Source: an uncultured Collinsella sp. (lineage in GTDB: Bacteria > Actinomycetota > Coriobacteriia > Coriobacteriales > Coriobacteriaceae). From it: a stretch of 49,415 bases of DNA. The notes beneath the pieces were generated by a model. The model did no database searches. It saw only the letters and a list, made by a program, of their open reading frames with translations, and had not been told where the DNA came from. Shown here piece by piece: positions 34,386 to 44,600 of this stretch. The translations under genes and the position numbers were made by a program. The DNA lies in NCBI GenBank assembly GCA_934658705.1, contig CAKUHP010000011.1, positions 1 through 49,415 of the forward strand, read 5' to 3'. Positions within the stretch are counted from its first letter, which is position 1; every line of letters starts with the position of its first letter.

Positions 34386-35102
34386 CTACTTGCGTCGAGC
34401 GATATCGTGAAAGATAAAGTAGTCGGGGCGGTGTCGCGAACAGGTGTATTCGAACATTTCTCCGGCGGCGGTAAAGACTTGGTTGGACACAACGGCCATG
34501 TAGCAGTCTTCGGGAAGGTCCAACAGCTCATAATCGCGCTTGGTGGCGGGTTCGACGGTTATTTGGCGACTGCTTTGGGCAATCTTAAGGCCAAGGTCCT
34601 GCTCGAGATATCGATAAATGGAGCTTGAGGCCTTATCGGCATCGAGCCCCTGTACGTCGCTTGCCAAAAAATAGCTTTCATCGTGAATGACTGGGCAACC
34701 GGCTATGGAACGAACGCGCTCGAGATGAATGAGATCTGACCCGATTTCAAACCCCGTTCTGTGGGCTGCCTTTTCGGTGGCTTTGACTTGCTCAAAGAGC
34801 GTCACCTTTGTTTCGGAATCAAGCTCCATGCGTCTGACGGACTCGTCGTATGTTTCGATACCTCCAACCTCAAACAGGGCGCGACTGCGTGGGCGCCAGA
34901 TGACGCGGACGCCCTTGCCGTGAATCGGTTGCACCAGTCCCTCGTCGGCGAGCGCAGTGAGCGCGCGTCGAAGTGTGTTATGCGAACACTCGTATTTTTG
35001 GACGAGTTGGGCCTCGGAGGGGAGAAACGACTGAAACGGATACGTCCCCTCAAGAATGTCGCCCCTGATATCGTTGTAAATACCTTGCCAAATGGCTTTC
35101 AT
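34386..35102 (-). CDS. treR: GntR-family regulator, TreR-like
   Basis: A 238-residue GntR/HutC-type regulator. The N-terminal winged helix has SFLPSEAQLVQKYECSHNTLRRALTALADEGLV; the rest is a UTRA effector domain (ALFEVGGIETYDESVRR, then LERVRSIAGCPVIHDESYF). It is divergent from a trehalose PTS operon, and TreR-type regulators sense trehalose 6-phosphate, so it likely controls that operon through the palindromes between the genes. ATG 35102 (MKAIWQG) has GAAAGGA upstream; ATGs 2 and 6 codons earlier are alternatives. Confidence 0.88.
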   Translation of the reverse strand: MKAIWQGIYNDIRGDILEGTYPFQSFLPSEAQLVQKYECSHNTLRRALTALADEGLVQPIHGKGVRVIWRPRSRALFEVGGIETYDESVRRMELDSETKVTLFEQVKATEKAAHRTGFEIGSDLIHLERVRSIAGCPVIHDESYFLASDVQGLDADKASSSIYRYLEQDLGLKIAQSSRQITVEPATKRDYELLDLPEDCYMAVVSNQVFTAAGEMFEYTCSRHRPDYFIFHDIARRK

Positions 35103-35195
35103 AGCCATCCTTTCAATCATTTAAATAAGTTGTGCTTCAGTATACCGTTCGAGCATGATGCCTGCCGTTCACCGCGCAAAAACGACCGTTCATCC

Positions 35196-35272
35196 ACTTA
35201 TTCAAATAAGTCGAGCAACATAGAATCTATCTGATTAAACTAATTGCTGGATAGCAACTTATTCAAATAAGC
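35196..35272. promoter_or_regulatory. TreR operator pair
   Basis: CTTATTCAAATAAG occurs twice, at 35197-35210 (extended as ACTTATTCAAATAAGT, 35196-35211) and 35258-35271, centres 61 bases apart. Each is a 7+2+7 or 6+2+6 palindrome. A weaker relative CATTTAAATAAGT is at 35118-35130 near the treR start. They are the clear candidates for GntR-type binding controlling treR and treB. Confidence 0.8.
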
Positions 35273-35334
35273 TGTTATCCAAAAGATGGGTTGGCCACCT
35301 ATGGTTCTATCGAATAACGCAAAAGGAGGAACGC

Positions 35335-36810
35335 ATGGGCAAGTATGCGGACGACGCGACCAAGCTGCTCGAGCTGGTGGGAGGCAAGGACAATATTGCC
35401 GCCGTGAGCCACTGTATGACGCGCATGAGGTTCGTGCTCAACGATGAATCGAAGGCCGACGTGCCGGCTATCGAGGCGCTTCCCTATACCAAGGGTAGCT
35501 TTACGCAGGCTGGGCAGTTCCAGGTCATCATTGGTAACGACGTCAAAGCCTACTATTCGGAGTTTACCGAGATCGCCGGAATCGAGGGCGTGAGCAAGGA
35601 CGCAGCCAAGGCTGCCGCCGTCCAAAACCAGAATCCCATTCAGCGCGCCATGACGGTTATCGCCGAGGTATTTGCACCTATCATTCCCGCTGTTATCGTC
35701 GGCGGCCTCATTCTCGGTTTCCGCAATTGCATCGATTCGTTGTATGTGTTTGGCGACGGTACGCAGACGCTCGTGCAGCTGAGTCAATTTTGGGCTGGCG
35801 TTGACAGCTTTTTATGGCTGATTGGCGAGGCGGTCTTCCATACTGGCATTCCAGTAGGCATCTGTTGGTCGGTCACCAAAAAGATGGGTGGCACGCCTAT
35901 GCTCGGTATCGTTTTGGGCCTGACGCTCATCTCCGGGCAGCTTCTTAACGCCTATGCCGTTGCCGGCACGCCGGCTGATCAGATTCCGCATTGGGACTTT
36001 GGCTTTGCCCAGGTCAATATGATCGGCTATCAGGCGCAGGTCATCCCCGCGATTCTCGCCGCAGTTACACTTGGCTTCTTGGAGCGTTTCTTCCGCAAGA
36101 TCACGCCCGAGGTCGTCTCGATGATCGTCGTTCCGTTCTGCAGCCTGCTGCTTGCCGTCATGGCCGCCCACTTTGTCCTGGGACCCATTGGCTGGTGGCT
36201 CGGTAGCGGTATCTCCGCCATCATTTACGCCGGCATCACCGGCCCGTTCCGTGCCCTGTTCGGCGCTCTCTTTGGTGCGTTTTATGCGCCGCTGGTTATT
36301 ACCGGCCTGCACCACATGTCTAACGCCATCGACCTGCAGCTGATTGCCGATTTTGGTGGCACTATGCTTTGGCCCATGATCGCGCTTTCCAATATCGCGC
36401 AAGGCTCGGCTGTATTGGGCATGGCGTACCTGCAGCGTTCCAACGATCGTGACCAGCAGGTAAATATCCCCGCCATCATCTCTTGCTACCTGGGTGTTAC
36501 CGAGCCTGCCATGTTCGGCGTCAACCTTAAGTACATGTTCCCGTTTGTGTGCGCCATGATCGGCTCCTCCCTTGCTGGTCTTTTGAGCGTGGTGACAAAC
36601 TGCACCGCAAACGCCGTTGGCGTCGGTGGCCTGCCGGGAATCCTTTCGATGCAGCCTGACAGCTGGGCGATGTTTGCGGTTTGTATGCTCATCGTGCTGG
36701 TCGTTCCTTTTGTTCTGACGGTTATCGTGGGCTCCAAGAAGGGCATTCGCGAGGAGGCCGAGGCCAGTGCCGCCGAGATTCGCGCGGAGTTGGCCGCTCA
36801 GGATAAGTAA
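35335..36810 (+). CDS. treB: Trehalose-type PTS transporter EIIBC
   Basis: A 491-residue PTS permease of the glucose superfamily. The EIIB domain (1-85) has the phospho-Cys in SHCMTRMRF (Cys27). The EIIC domain has about ten helices with the substrate segment LVITGLHHMSNAIDLQL and ISCYLGVTEPAMFGVN. There is no EIIA domain, so phosphate must come from an EIIA elsewhere. With treC downstream and TreR divergent, trehalose is the likely substrate, delivered as trehalose 6-phosphate. AAAGGAGGAACGC precedes the ATG. Confidence 0.92.
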   Translation: MGKYADDATKLLELVGGKDNIAAVSHCMTRMRFVLNDESKADVPAIEALPYTKGSFTQAGQFQVIIGNDVKAYYSEFTEIAGIEGVSKDAAKAAAVQNQNPIQRAMTVIAEVFAPIIPAVIVGGLILGFRNCIDSLYVFGDGTQTLVQLSQFWAGVDSFLWLIGEAVFHTGIPVGICWSVTKKMGGTPMLGIVLGLTLISGQLLNAYAVAGTPADQIPHWDFGFAQVNMIGYQAQVIPAILAAVTLGFLERFFRKITPEVVSMIVVPFCSLLLAVMAAHFVLGPIGWWLGSGISAIIYAGITGPFRALFGALFGAFYAPLVITGLHHMSNAIDLQLIADFGGTMLWPMIALSNIAQGSAVLGMAYLQRSNDRDQQVNIPAIISCYLGVTEPAMFGVNLKYMFPFVCAMIGSSLAGLLSVVTNCTANAVGVGGLPGILSMQPDSWAMFAVCMLIVLVVPFVLTVIVGSKKGIREEAEASAAEIRAELAAQDK

Positions 36811-36899
36811 CCCTACGTGCCCTACGAGCGCCGCGGTGGCTTTGCCCATCAGCGGCGCTCTTGTATTTCATATTCCCTGGTGATGAGCGAGGACGAGCA

Positions 36900-38618
36900 A
36901 TGCTCGATATCAGTAATAAGGTCGTGTACCAAATCTATCCCAAGAGCTTTAACGATTCTAATGGCGACGGCTGGGGCGATCTGCCCGGCATCACGCAAAA
37001 GCTCGACTACCTCAAGCAGCTTGGTATCGATTACCTCTGGATAACCCCATTTTTTGTCTCACCGCAAAAGGACAACGGCTACGACGTGGCCGATTACCGA
37101 AGCATCGATCCGCGATTTGGAACCATGGAGGAGTTCGAAGAGCTTTCGCGCGAGGCGCATGCGCGCGGCATCGGCCTTATGCTCGACATGGTATTCAACC
37201 ATGTTTCGAGCGAGCATGAGTGGTTTCAGCGAGCCATCGCGGGCGACAAGCGCTACCAGGACTACTTTATTTTTGAAGAGGGGACACCGCGTGAGCTTCC
37301 CTGCAACTGGGATTCGAAGTTTGGCGGTCCCGCCTGGACCTGGGAACCTCATGTTGGCAAATGGTACCTGCATCTATTTGACCCGGGCCAACCCGATCTC
37401 AACTGGAAAAATCCTGAAGTGAGGCACGAGGTTGCCGATGTCTTGCGTTTTTGGCGCGAGAAAGGCGTTGACGGCTTTCGCTTCGACGTAATCAATCTAA
37501 TCGATAAGCCAGATTCATGGGAAGACGACTACGAGGGTGATGGTCGCCGCTTTTACACGGACGGTGCGCGTGTGGACGGCTACATCCAGGAGCTGGTGCG
37601 TGAGGGCGGCATCGAGGGCATGATGACGGTCGGCGAGATGAATTCGACGGGCCTTGAGGCTTGCATTCGATATACGCAGCCTCAAAACCACGAGCTCGCT
37701 ATGACCTTCAACTTCCATCATCTGAAGGTCGATTTTGAGAACGGGAGGAAGTGGGTAAACAAGCTTCCTGACTTCGCGCTGTTGCAAAAGACTCTCGCCA
37801 CCTGGCAGGAGGGTATGCAGGCGGGCGGTGGTTGGAATGCCGTGTTCTGGGACAATCACGACCAGCCACGCGCCCTCTCGCGTTTTGGGACCGACGGTTC
37901 CCTGCGCATTCCCGCGGCAAAGATGCTCGCGCTCTTTATGGACCTGTTGCGCGGCACGCCCTATATCTATCAAGGTGACGAGCTGGGCTCGACCAACGCA
38001 CACTTTACGAGCATCGAAGAGTTCAACGATGTCGAGAGCCGCAACTATTACCGTATCTTGCTCGAGCAGGGAAAGGCGCCTGAAGAGGCGCTTGCGATCA
38101 TTAACATGCATTCGCGCGATAACGGCCGCCTGCCTATGCAGTGGAATGGCGAGGTGCACCATGGTTTTTCGATCGCTGAGCCTTGGATTCCGATGGCTCG
38201 CGATGCGAAGGATTGTAGCCAAGATGAGATAACGGCGGAGCTCGAAGTGGGCGTTTCGAATTCAATTATTGAGTTCTATCGTCAGGTGAATGAGCTGCGG
38301 CACGAGTTGCCTGTGGTGGCGACGGGCAAGGTCCGTTTTGTTGACGCGGACAGTGCGCCCGTGCTCGCGTATGGGCGATTTGGCAATCTTCCTGTCGGAG
38401 AGCCCTATGATGCGTCGGTGGCGACGATCGAAGACATGTCCGCGCCTGGATCGATGCTTGTGGTTGCCAATTTCTCCGATGATATGAGCGAAGTGGGTCC
38501 GGAAGTCCGGGAACTGCTGGCTCAAGGGGAGTGGGACGTGCTGTTGCGCTCTTATGGGGATGTTGGGGACCTGCAGGAACTTCGCCCCTTTGAGGGATAT
38601 GCGCTCATTCGTAAATAG
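36900..38618 (+). CDS. treC: Alpha,alpha-phosphotrehalase (GH13)
   Basis: A 572-residue GH13 enzyme cleaving trehalose 6-phosphate to glucose and glucose 6-phosphate. The N-terminal QIYPKSFNDSNGDGWGDLPGI is the oligo-1,6-glucosidase/TreC signature. Catalytic regions are DMVFNHVS, GFRFDVIN (nucleophile Asp), VGEMNS (Glu acid/base) and FWDNHDQPR (Asp). ATG 36900 gives the usual N-terminus (MLDISNKVVYQIYP); a longer ORF starts at 36861 without a good RBS. It is 89 bases after treB. The next gene, signal peptidase, begins 26 bases later but has foreign base composition. Confidence 0.93.
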   Translation: MLDISNKVVYQIYPKSFNDSNGDGWGDLPGITQKLDYLKQLGIDYLWITPFFVSPQKDNGYDVADYRSIDPRFGTMEEFEELSREAHARGIGLMLDMVFNHVSSEHEWFQRAIAGDKRYQDYFIFEEGTPRELPCNWDSKFGGPAWTWEPHVGKWYLHLFDPGQPDLNWKNPEVRHEVADVLRFWREKGVDGFRFDVINLIDKPDSWEDDYEGDGRRFYTDGARVDGYIQELVREGGIEGMMTVGEMNSTGLEACIRYTQPQNHELAMTFNFHHLKVDFENGRKWVNKLPDFALLQKTLATWQEGMQAGGGWNAVFWDNHDQPRALSRFGTDGSLRIPAAKMLALFMDLLRGTPYIYQGDELGSTNAHFTSIEEFNDVESRNYYRILLEQGKAPEEALAIINMHSRDNGRLPMQWNGEVHHGFSIAEPWIPMARDAKDCSQDEITAELEVGVSNSIIEFYRQVNELRHELPVVATGKVRFVDADSAPVLAYGRFGNLPVGEPYDASVATIEDMSAPGSMLVVANFSDDMSEVGPEVRELLAQGEWDVLLRSYGDVGDLQELRPFEGYALIRK

Positions 38619-38644
38619 GCGCATGGTTGAGGAGAAAGGGCCGT

Positions 38645-39238
38645 ATGAAACCAGAAAACAAAGCAACCGATACGGCTGTGCCCTCCGTGGACGAGCTCAC
38701 TGGCGAACTCAACCGAGAAAAATATCGCAGCCGATACAAAAAGCTGCTGTGCAGCGCCATCTACACGCTGGTGATCGTGGCCGCGATCAGTGTGCTGATG
38801 GCTACACTGCTGCTGCCGGTTTTGCAGATATGCGGCACCTCCATGAATCCGAACCTGCAGGAGGGGGACATCGTGGTGTCGGTGAAGTCCCCACAGTTCA
38901 AAACCGGTGACATAATCGCCTTTTACTATAACAACCGCGTTCTTGTTAAGCGCATTGTCGGCTGCCCCGGCGACAGCGTTGTCATCACCGACAGCGGCGA
39001 CGTATATGTGAACAATACCCTGCTGGATGAGCCGTACCTAACCGAAAAATCCTATGGCAAGGCCGACATTGAATATCCGTACACCGTACCTGAGAATTCC
39101 TTTTTCGTTCTGGGCGACCACCGGGAAAGCAGCGTGGACTCCCGGTCGTCTCTGTTGGGCTGCGTGGAAAAAGAAGAAATCATAGGAAAAATCGTTTTCA
39201 GAGTGTGGCCGATCAAGCGGATCGGTTTCGTGGACTAA
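38645..39238 (+). CDS. lepB: Signal peptidase I
   Basis: A 197-residue type I signal peptidase with one N-terminal membrane helix (about 35-58). The catalytic Ser is in ICGTSMNPN (Ser66) and the general-base Lys in RVLVKRIVGCPGD (Lys102). GDHRESSVDSR near the C-terminus is the box E signature. A dedicated signal peptidase often leads pilus operons and can process the pilins or assist assembly. It begins 26 bases after treC, so it may be read from the tre promoter. ATG 38645 has GAGGAGAAAGGG upstream. Confidence 0.93.
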   Translation: MKPENKATDTAVPSVDELTGELNREKYRSRYKKLLCSAIYTLVIVAAISVLMATLLLPVLQICGTSMNPNLQEGDIVVSVKSPQFKTGDIIAFYYNNRVLVKRIVGCPGDSVVITDSGDVYVNNTLLDEPYLTEKSYGKADIEYPYTVPENSFFVLGDHRESSVDSRSSLLGCVEKEEIIGKIVFRVWPIKRIGFVD

Positions 39239-39262
39239 CAACAAAAGAAAGGAAACCAACAC

Positions 39263-40717
39263 ATGAAACACCTAAAAAAGCTGGCCAGCTTTCTGCTGGT
39301 ACTGGTCATGGTTCTCAGCGTGGCCACTACCGCTTTTGCCGTGGGGGCTGAGGAAACCACCACGAAACCCGGTAGCATTACCATCACAAATGCCCTCAAA
39401 GGCGAGACCTATAATGCCTACCAGATCCTGTATCTGGAAAGCTACAATGCAGAGCAGAAAATATATGCCTACAAGGCCAATCCTGCCTGGGAAGGATGGC
39501 TGAAAACCCAAAGTGACTACGTTTCCATTAACCCTCAGGGCTATGTGACCTGGAATAAGGGCGCTAATGTTGCTGACTTTGCTAAGGCTGCTAAGGGCCA
39601 GCTGTCCGGTAAGACTGCTGATGGACAGGTTACGCCTGCCGCAGATGGCTCAGCTACTATTTCCAACCTGAAGCTTGGCTACTATCTGGTCGACTCTACT
39701 GTGGGTGCTCTGTGCGAATTGAATACCACAAAGCCCGGCGTGGAAATCACGGACAAGAACACGAAACCCACCATCGAAAAGAAGGTCGAGGAGGATTCTG
39801 ACAAAAAGTGGGGAGACGTCAATGATGCGGATATCGGCCAGACCGTGAATTTCAAGTCCACCGTCAGTGCAAAGCCCGGCGCTCGGAACTATGTTGTGCA
39901 CGATAAGATGGATGCTGCTCTGAAATTTGACAGCGTAACCTCCATCACGGCTGGCGGCACCACCCTGACTGCGGTGAAAGATTATACTGTAGTGACTGCC
40001 GACCTGACCGATGGTTGCACCTTCCACATTGTGTTCACTCAGGCCTATCTGGACAGCATCACTGCTGACACCAACATCGTTATCAACTACACCGCTAAAC
40101 TGACGAGTAGTGCCGTTGCTGGCACCGGTTATCTCAACGATACCTGGCTGGATTATGGCAACAATCAGCACACCGAGCATGATACCACCACTACTTACAC
40201 TTGGAAGCTGCCCATCTACAAGTATCACAAGGATGGCGATACCAAAAAGGCCCTGGCTGGCGCTAAGTTTATCCTGTACAAGGGCAGTGACGAATCGAAT
40301 AGAGACTATGCTCAGGTCAAAGATGGAAAGCTGACCGGCTGGACTAAGGAGAAGGCGAATGCCACCACGCTTATCTCTGATGCTGAAGGCAAGATTGCGG
40401 TCGAAGGCCTTGACGCTGACACCTACTACCTGGAAGAGACCAAGGCTCCTGACGGCTACAATAAGCTGGCAGGTCCTGTCAAGGTTGAGATTTCCCACGC
40501 TGTTACCGATGAGGGTGCGCACATGACCCATACCCTCAAGCAGGGTGAACCCAACGCTGAGAAGGTTGGGCAGGTTGAAATCGAGAACAAGTCCGGCACC
40601 GAGCTGCCCAGCACCGGCGGCATCGGCACCACCATCTTCTATGTCCTCGGCTCTATCCTGGTCATCGGTGCGGTTGTCTTGCTGATCGTCAAGAAGCGCA
40701 TGAGCGCTTCCGAATAA
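39263..40717 (+). CDS. Major pilin backbone, LPSTG-anchored (SpaA-type)
   Basis: A 484-residue pilin: signal peptide (1-26, ATTAFA cleavage), an N-terminal pilin domain, a central isopeptide-type domain, and a C-terminal Cna-B domain with the E-box YYLEETKAPDGYN. It ends LPSTG (448-452), a hydrophobic helix and KKRMSASE. Lysines in VEITDKNTKPTIEKKVEED are candidates for the polymerising pilin Lys. The adjacent class C sortase would cross-link these subunits into a fibre. A strong hairpin follows the gene, which may keep pilin mRNA abundant relative to the downstream genes. Confidence 0.92.
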   Translation: MKHLKKLASFLLVLVMVLSVATTAFAVGAEETTTKPGSITITNALKGETYNAYQILYLESYNAEQKIYAYKANPAWEGWLKTQSDYVSINPQGYVTWNKGANVADFAKAAKGQLSGKTADGQVTPAADGSATISNLKLGYYLVDSTVGALCELNTTKPGVEITDKNTKPTIEKKVEEDSDKKWGDVNDADIGQTVNFKSTVSAKPGARNYVVHDKMDAALKFDSVTSITAGGTTLTAVKDYTVVTADLTDGCTFHIVFTQAYLDSITADTNIVINYTAKLTSSAVAGTGYLNDTWLDYGNNQHTEHDTTTTYTWKLPIYKYHKDGDTKKALAGAKFILYKGSDESNRDYAQVKDGKLTGWTKEKANATTLISDAEGKIAVEGLDADTYYLEETKAPDGYNKLAGPVKVEISHAVTDEGAHMTHTLKQGEPNAEKVGQVEIENKSGTELPSTGGIGTTIFYVLGSILVIGAVVLLIVKKRMSASE

Positions 40718-40738
40718 TTCTTCCATTCTGCTTGCACT

Positions 40739-40762
40739 CCGGGAGGGCCTTGGCCCTCCCGG
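40739..40762 (+). terminator. Hairpin between pilin and sortase
   Basis: CCGGGAGGGCC (40739-40749) pairs perfectly with GGCCCTCCCGG (40752-40762) across a 2-base loop, and GCACT/AGTGC outside can extend the stem. There is no T-tract. It is better read as a partial attenuator or mRNA-stabilising structure than a full terminator. Confidence 0.65.
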
Positions 40763-40804
40763 ACCAAGTGCAATTTAGACCGTTGCAGAATTAAGGAGAA
40801 TCCT

Positions 40805-41629
40805 ATGAAAAACCATCGTTCTACAATCCTGCTGATCTTAATACTCCTCATAGGCTTGTCCCTAATGCTGTACCCCTCCTTCGCCGATTGGTGGAACTCT
40901 TTCCACTCCTCCCGGGCCATTGCCAGCTACGAGGAACAGGTGGCAAATATCGATGACGCACAGTATGAGGAACTTTGGGACGCCGCCCGGGATTATAACC
41001 AGTCTCTGCTCCACCGTCCCAACGATTTCATCCTGTCTGACGAGCAGCAGGAGATCTACAAATCCCTGCTGGATATCGGCGGCAACGGCATCATGGGCTA
41101 CATCGAGATCCCCGTGATCGATGTGATGCTGCCCATCTACCACGGCACTAAGGAGTCCGTCCTGCAGATCGCCGTGGGGCATCTGGACTGGACCAGCCTG
41201 CCCGTTGGCGGTGCGGGAAGCCACTGTGTGCTCTCCGGACACCGGGGCCTGCCAAGCGCCCGGCTCTTCACCGATCTTGACAAGCTCAAGGTTGGCGATG
41301 TGTTTATGCTGCATGCCCTGAATGAGATCCTGACCTACGAGATCGACCAGATCCTCATTGTCGAGCCCCAAGATACCGATCCCCTGCTGATTGAACCGGG
41401 CAAGGATCTATGCACCTTGATTACCTGTACCCCCTACGGCATCAATTCCCACCGAATGTTGGTGCGGGGGCACCGGATCGAGAGTCAGGAAGAACCGAAG
41501 GACATTCGTATCACAGCGGATGCCGTGCGGATTGAACCGCTGATGGTAGCGCCCATCGTGGCAGTCCCAATATTGCTGGTGCTTCTGATTATCCTGCTGC
41601 TGCCAAAGCAGAAGAAAGGGAAACTGTAG
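40805..41629 (+). CDS. Class C (pilin-polymerising) sortase
   Basis: A 274-residue sortase with N- and C-terminal membrane helices, typical of class C. Catalytic residues are His146 (VLSGHRGLP), Cys208 (TLITCTPYG) and Arg217 (INSHRMLV). The aromatic FADWWN after the first helix may act like the active-site lid. It joins pilin LPXTG Thr to a pilin Lys. AATTAAGGAGAATCCT is the RBS. It is the only sortase in the island with an intact active site. Confidence 0.93.
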   Translation: MKNHRSTILLILILLIGLSLMLYPSFADWWNSFHSSRAIASYEEQVANIDDAQYEELWDAARDYNQSLLHRPNDFILSDEQQEIYKSLLDIGGNGIMGYIEIPVIDVMLPIYHGTKESVLQIAVGHLDWTSLPVGGAGSHCVLSGHRGLPSARLFTDLDKLKVGDVFMLHALNEILTYEIDQILIVEPQDTDPLLIEPGKDLCTLITCTPYGINSHRMLVRGHRIESQEEPKDIRITADAVRIEPLMVAPIVAVPILLVLLIILLLPKQKKGKL

Positions 41630-41660
41630 GTGCCGCCGATGAAGAATGGAGAAAAGGTCT

Positions 41661-44600
41661 ATGGCAGGATATAAAAATTTTCGTTTGATCATTGTGATCG
41701 TCACGACCTTGGCACTGACTTTCAATGCGGTGATCCTTCCGGCTGCCGCATTGGAGGCCGGCTCCGTTAATGAGACGGGGTCCGTGAAGTATATCGAGGA
41801 TGACCGCTCTGCTTTAGAGCCAGCGGAAAGCGAATTTGCAGAGAAGGAAGAAAATACGCAGAACGATAAGAAAGAAAACATTCCGCAGGAGGGTGAATCC
41901 GGGCAGGAAGCGGATGCGCCCTCTGAGAATGCTGGGGATGCTGTCAGCACAAACCAGGAGGAAGTTGATGCATCCTTCGTGGGCTATTGCTCGGTATCGG
42001 AACGGAGCCAAATGTACGAGGCTGCAATGCCTGCGTTAGAGATGGCCGATGGTTGGGCGCTGGTTTCCAGTGAAGATGAATTGCGCAGTGCACTATGTAG
42101 CTCAGAAGAAACCATTAAAATTAAACTTTGTGATAGTTTTTCTGTTGCAAACGCACCGTTGCAAATACCGAAAAACAAAAAGGTAACCATGGATCTGAAC
42201 GGGGAAACACTTACCAACAATAGTAGTGAAAATTCCGAGGAAAGCCTTTTTGAGATTTTAACGGGGACAACGCTTACTATCGAGGATGAGACGCAAGACA
42301 TAAAAGAAAACAGCGTCTCTCCGGTAAAAACAACAAGTACAGGGAATAAGTATGGGAACACGGCATCTTATGAAAACGGAACCTTAACCTATTATGTCAC
42401 TGAATCCGAAGTAACGGATTCGAACACAGGCAAAACAACAGAAGCGGTGTACAAGTATGAGGTCCCTGTGCCCTCGGTACCACAAGAAGTGAGTGTCGGT
42501 ACTCTGGATGGAAACGGAAAAGGGAAACCGATTTTCTGGATGTCAGGTGACGCAGCGAATCTGATTATTAAGGGCGGCAAAATCTGCAACAGCAGCAAGA
42601 GTGCCATCTACTGCGATTCATCAAACAGCACAGTGCAAATTGAGGGCGGATACATCTGCGGCAATTCCGTTAATGAAATTGGGGGTGGAGCCGCAATCAG
42701 CGCCAAGAAACCGACAACCATCCATATAAACGGTGGCTGTATTTATAACAATACATCGCAGGGTAACGGCGGAGCCATTTATTCGGAGGGGGCTGACGTT
42801 ACTGTATCGGGCGGTTATATTTTCAGCAACTCGGCTAAGACGAACGTCAATGGCGGCGGTGGCGCAATTTATGCACAAGGCGGTAGTGTTGTGTTGAATG
42901 GCGGCTACCTTTTCGACAACAGCGCAAACGGTGGCTACGGCGGCGCGGTTTATATGAAGGACGGTGCCCTTACGGTTGGCGGTTCGGCAGTGCTTGCGGG
43001 CAATCGTTCCGTAAAAAAAGACGGTATTGAAGGAACGGGTACGCTGGATGCCGGCGGCGGTGCGATGGCATTGTTTGGTTCAGATGTAACGATCCATGGC
43101 GGTTATATCACCGGAAATGAATCTGAGAAAACCGGCGGTGGCCTTTATTGTAGAGAGTCCTCTGTAGTTACGATGGACGGTGGATATGTGACAAACAACA
43201 ATGCACAGAATATCGTTTGCGAAGGTGCACATATTAATATGGATGGCGGTGGAGGAATCCGACTGGAAAATAACTCCAAGCTGGCACTGAATGGCGGATA
43301 TATCACAGGCAATATGGCCTGTAGTGGCGCCGGTATATGTGTGACAGGGAAAAGCAGCGATGCTCTGCTCACAATGAACGGCGGCTACATCTGTGCGAAC
43401 CGTAACGAAGTGCGCTGTGGCATTCCAGCGCACCAGAAAGAGGGCGCTGGTATCTCAATTCGAGAATCTGGAGCCACCGTACATATCACCAGCGGATACA
43501 TCAACAATAACTCCATTGCGCAGAGTGAAGACTGGGGCGGTGGCGGAATTTTCTGTACAGAGGGTGCTTACCTGTATATCGATAAGATACTGGCGACAAA
43601 TAACCATGCCCGTGGCTTTGGCGGCGGTCTGGCAGGTTGCCCCACCGGACACGTTTTTGTGCTGGGCAGCGCTGCCGCTGTTTTCGATAATAGGGCGGAT
43701 GGTACGCAATTGGCTGGTGCTGAATCTACCAAACATGCGGATCAGGACGCATTGAAGGATACAACCTTTATGGCATCCGGCTATTCCGATTTCTTCTGTG
43801 CTTTGGGCGGTCAGGTGCAGAAAAAAATGCTGGGCGGCGGCATGGAAAACTGGAAGGGAAGCTGCGATGGCCAGTATGTGAATGCAGAAGGTATGAGCGA
43901 TGATTGGCTAACTGCATATTTCCGTATGGGCCTGACAGCGCATCCTACTGATGCGGATAAGAACACAGCGTACGAAGCAGCCGCTGCTGGTCAAGCATTG
44001 TATATAAACGGAAATGAGTCCTACACCCATGGCGGCGCAGTAATGTGCAACGGCTTTATGTTCGTTGGTGACTGGTCGGATCAGGAAAATATAACCGTCG
44101 GCTCGACTATGGATGTGACGGCAAAGAAAGCATTTGGACAGCCTGAACCCATTAATGTTACATACGATAGTGGACCTACCGGTGCCAATGACCAAGAGAG
44201 CAGCTCCCGCCTGTTTGACCATAATCCGGATACAAAATGGTGCAATACCAATGTGGCGGAAGCGCGTAAGGAAATTTTCTTTCATACGGACAAGCCGGTG
44301 AAAGCAATTCAGTATTCCCTAACAATGGCTAAGGACCATAAGAGCTATCTCAATCGTGTGCCTAGTGCGTGGACATTGTATGGAAGTAACGACAAGGTAT
44401 CCTGGACAGCTATTGACAACGGGGATGCGGGCGACAAGGATACGCTCCTCAGTGCCCAAAATGGAGAGAAAGTTACATTCTCGATCATGCACCGGGGTGA
44501 GTACCAATACTATAAGCTTGTGTTTGATACACCAGGTGCGAACGGTGTCCAGTTCGCAGATTTTGAGCTTTATGACTTGACGCCATCATCAATGGGCGAC

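Noticed and set aside
42540..43700. Periodic GGCGG-rich DNA in the adhesin as a possible CRISPR or satellite
   Set aside because: The period comes from degenerate coding repeats of a beta-helix; units differ in sequence and length and there are no spacers.
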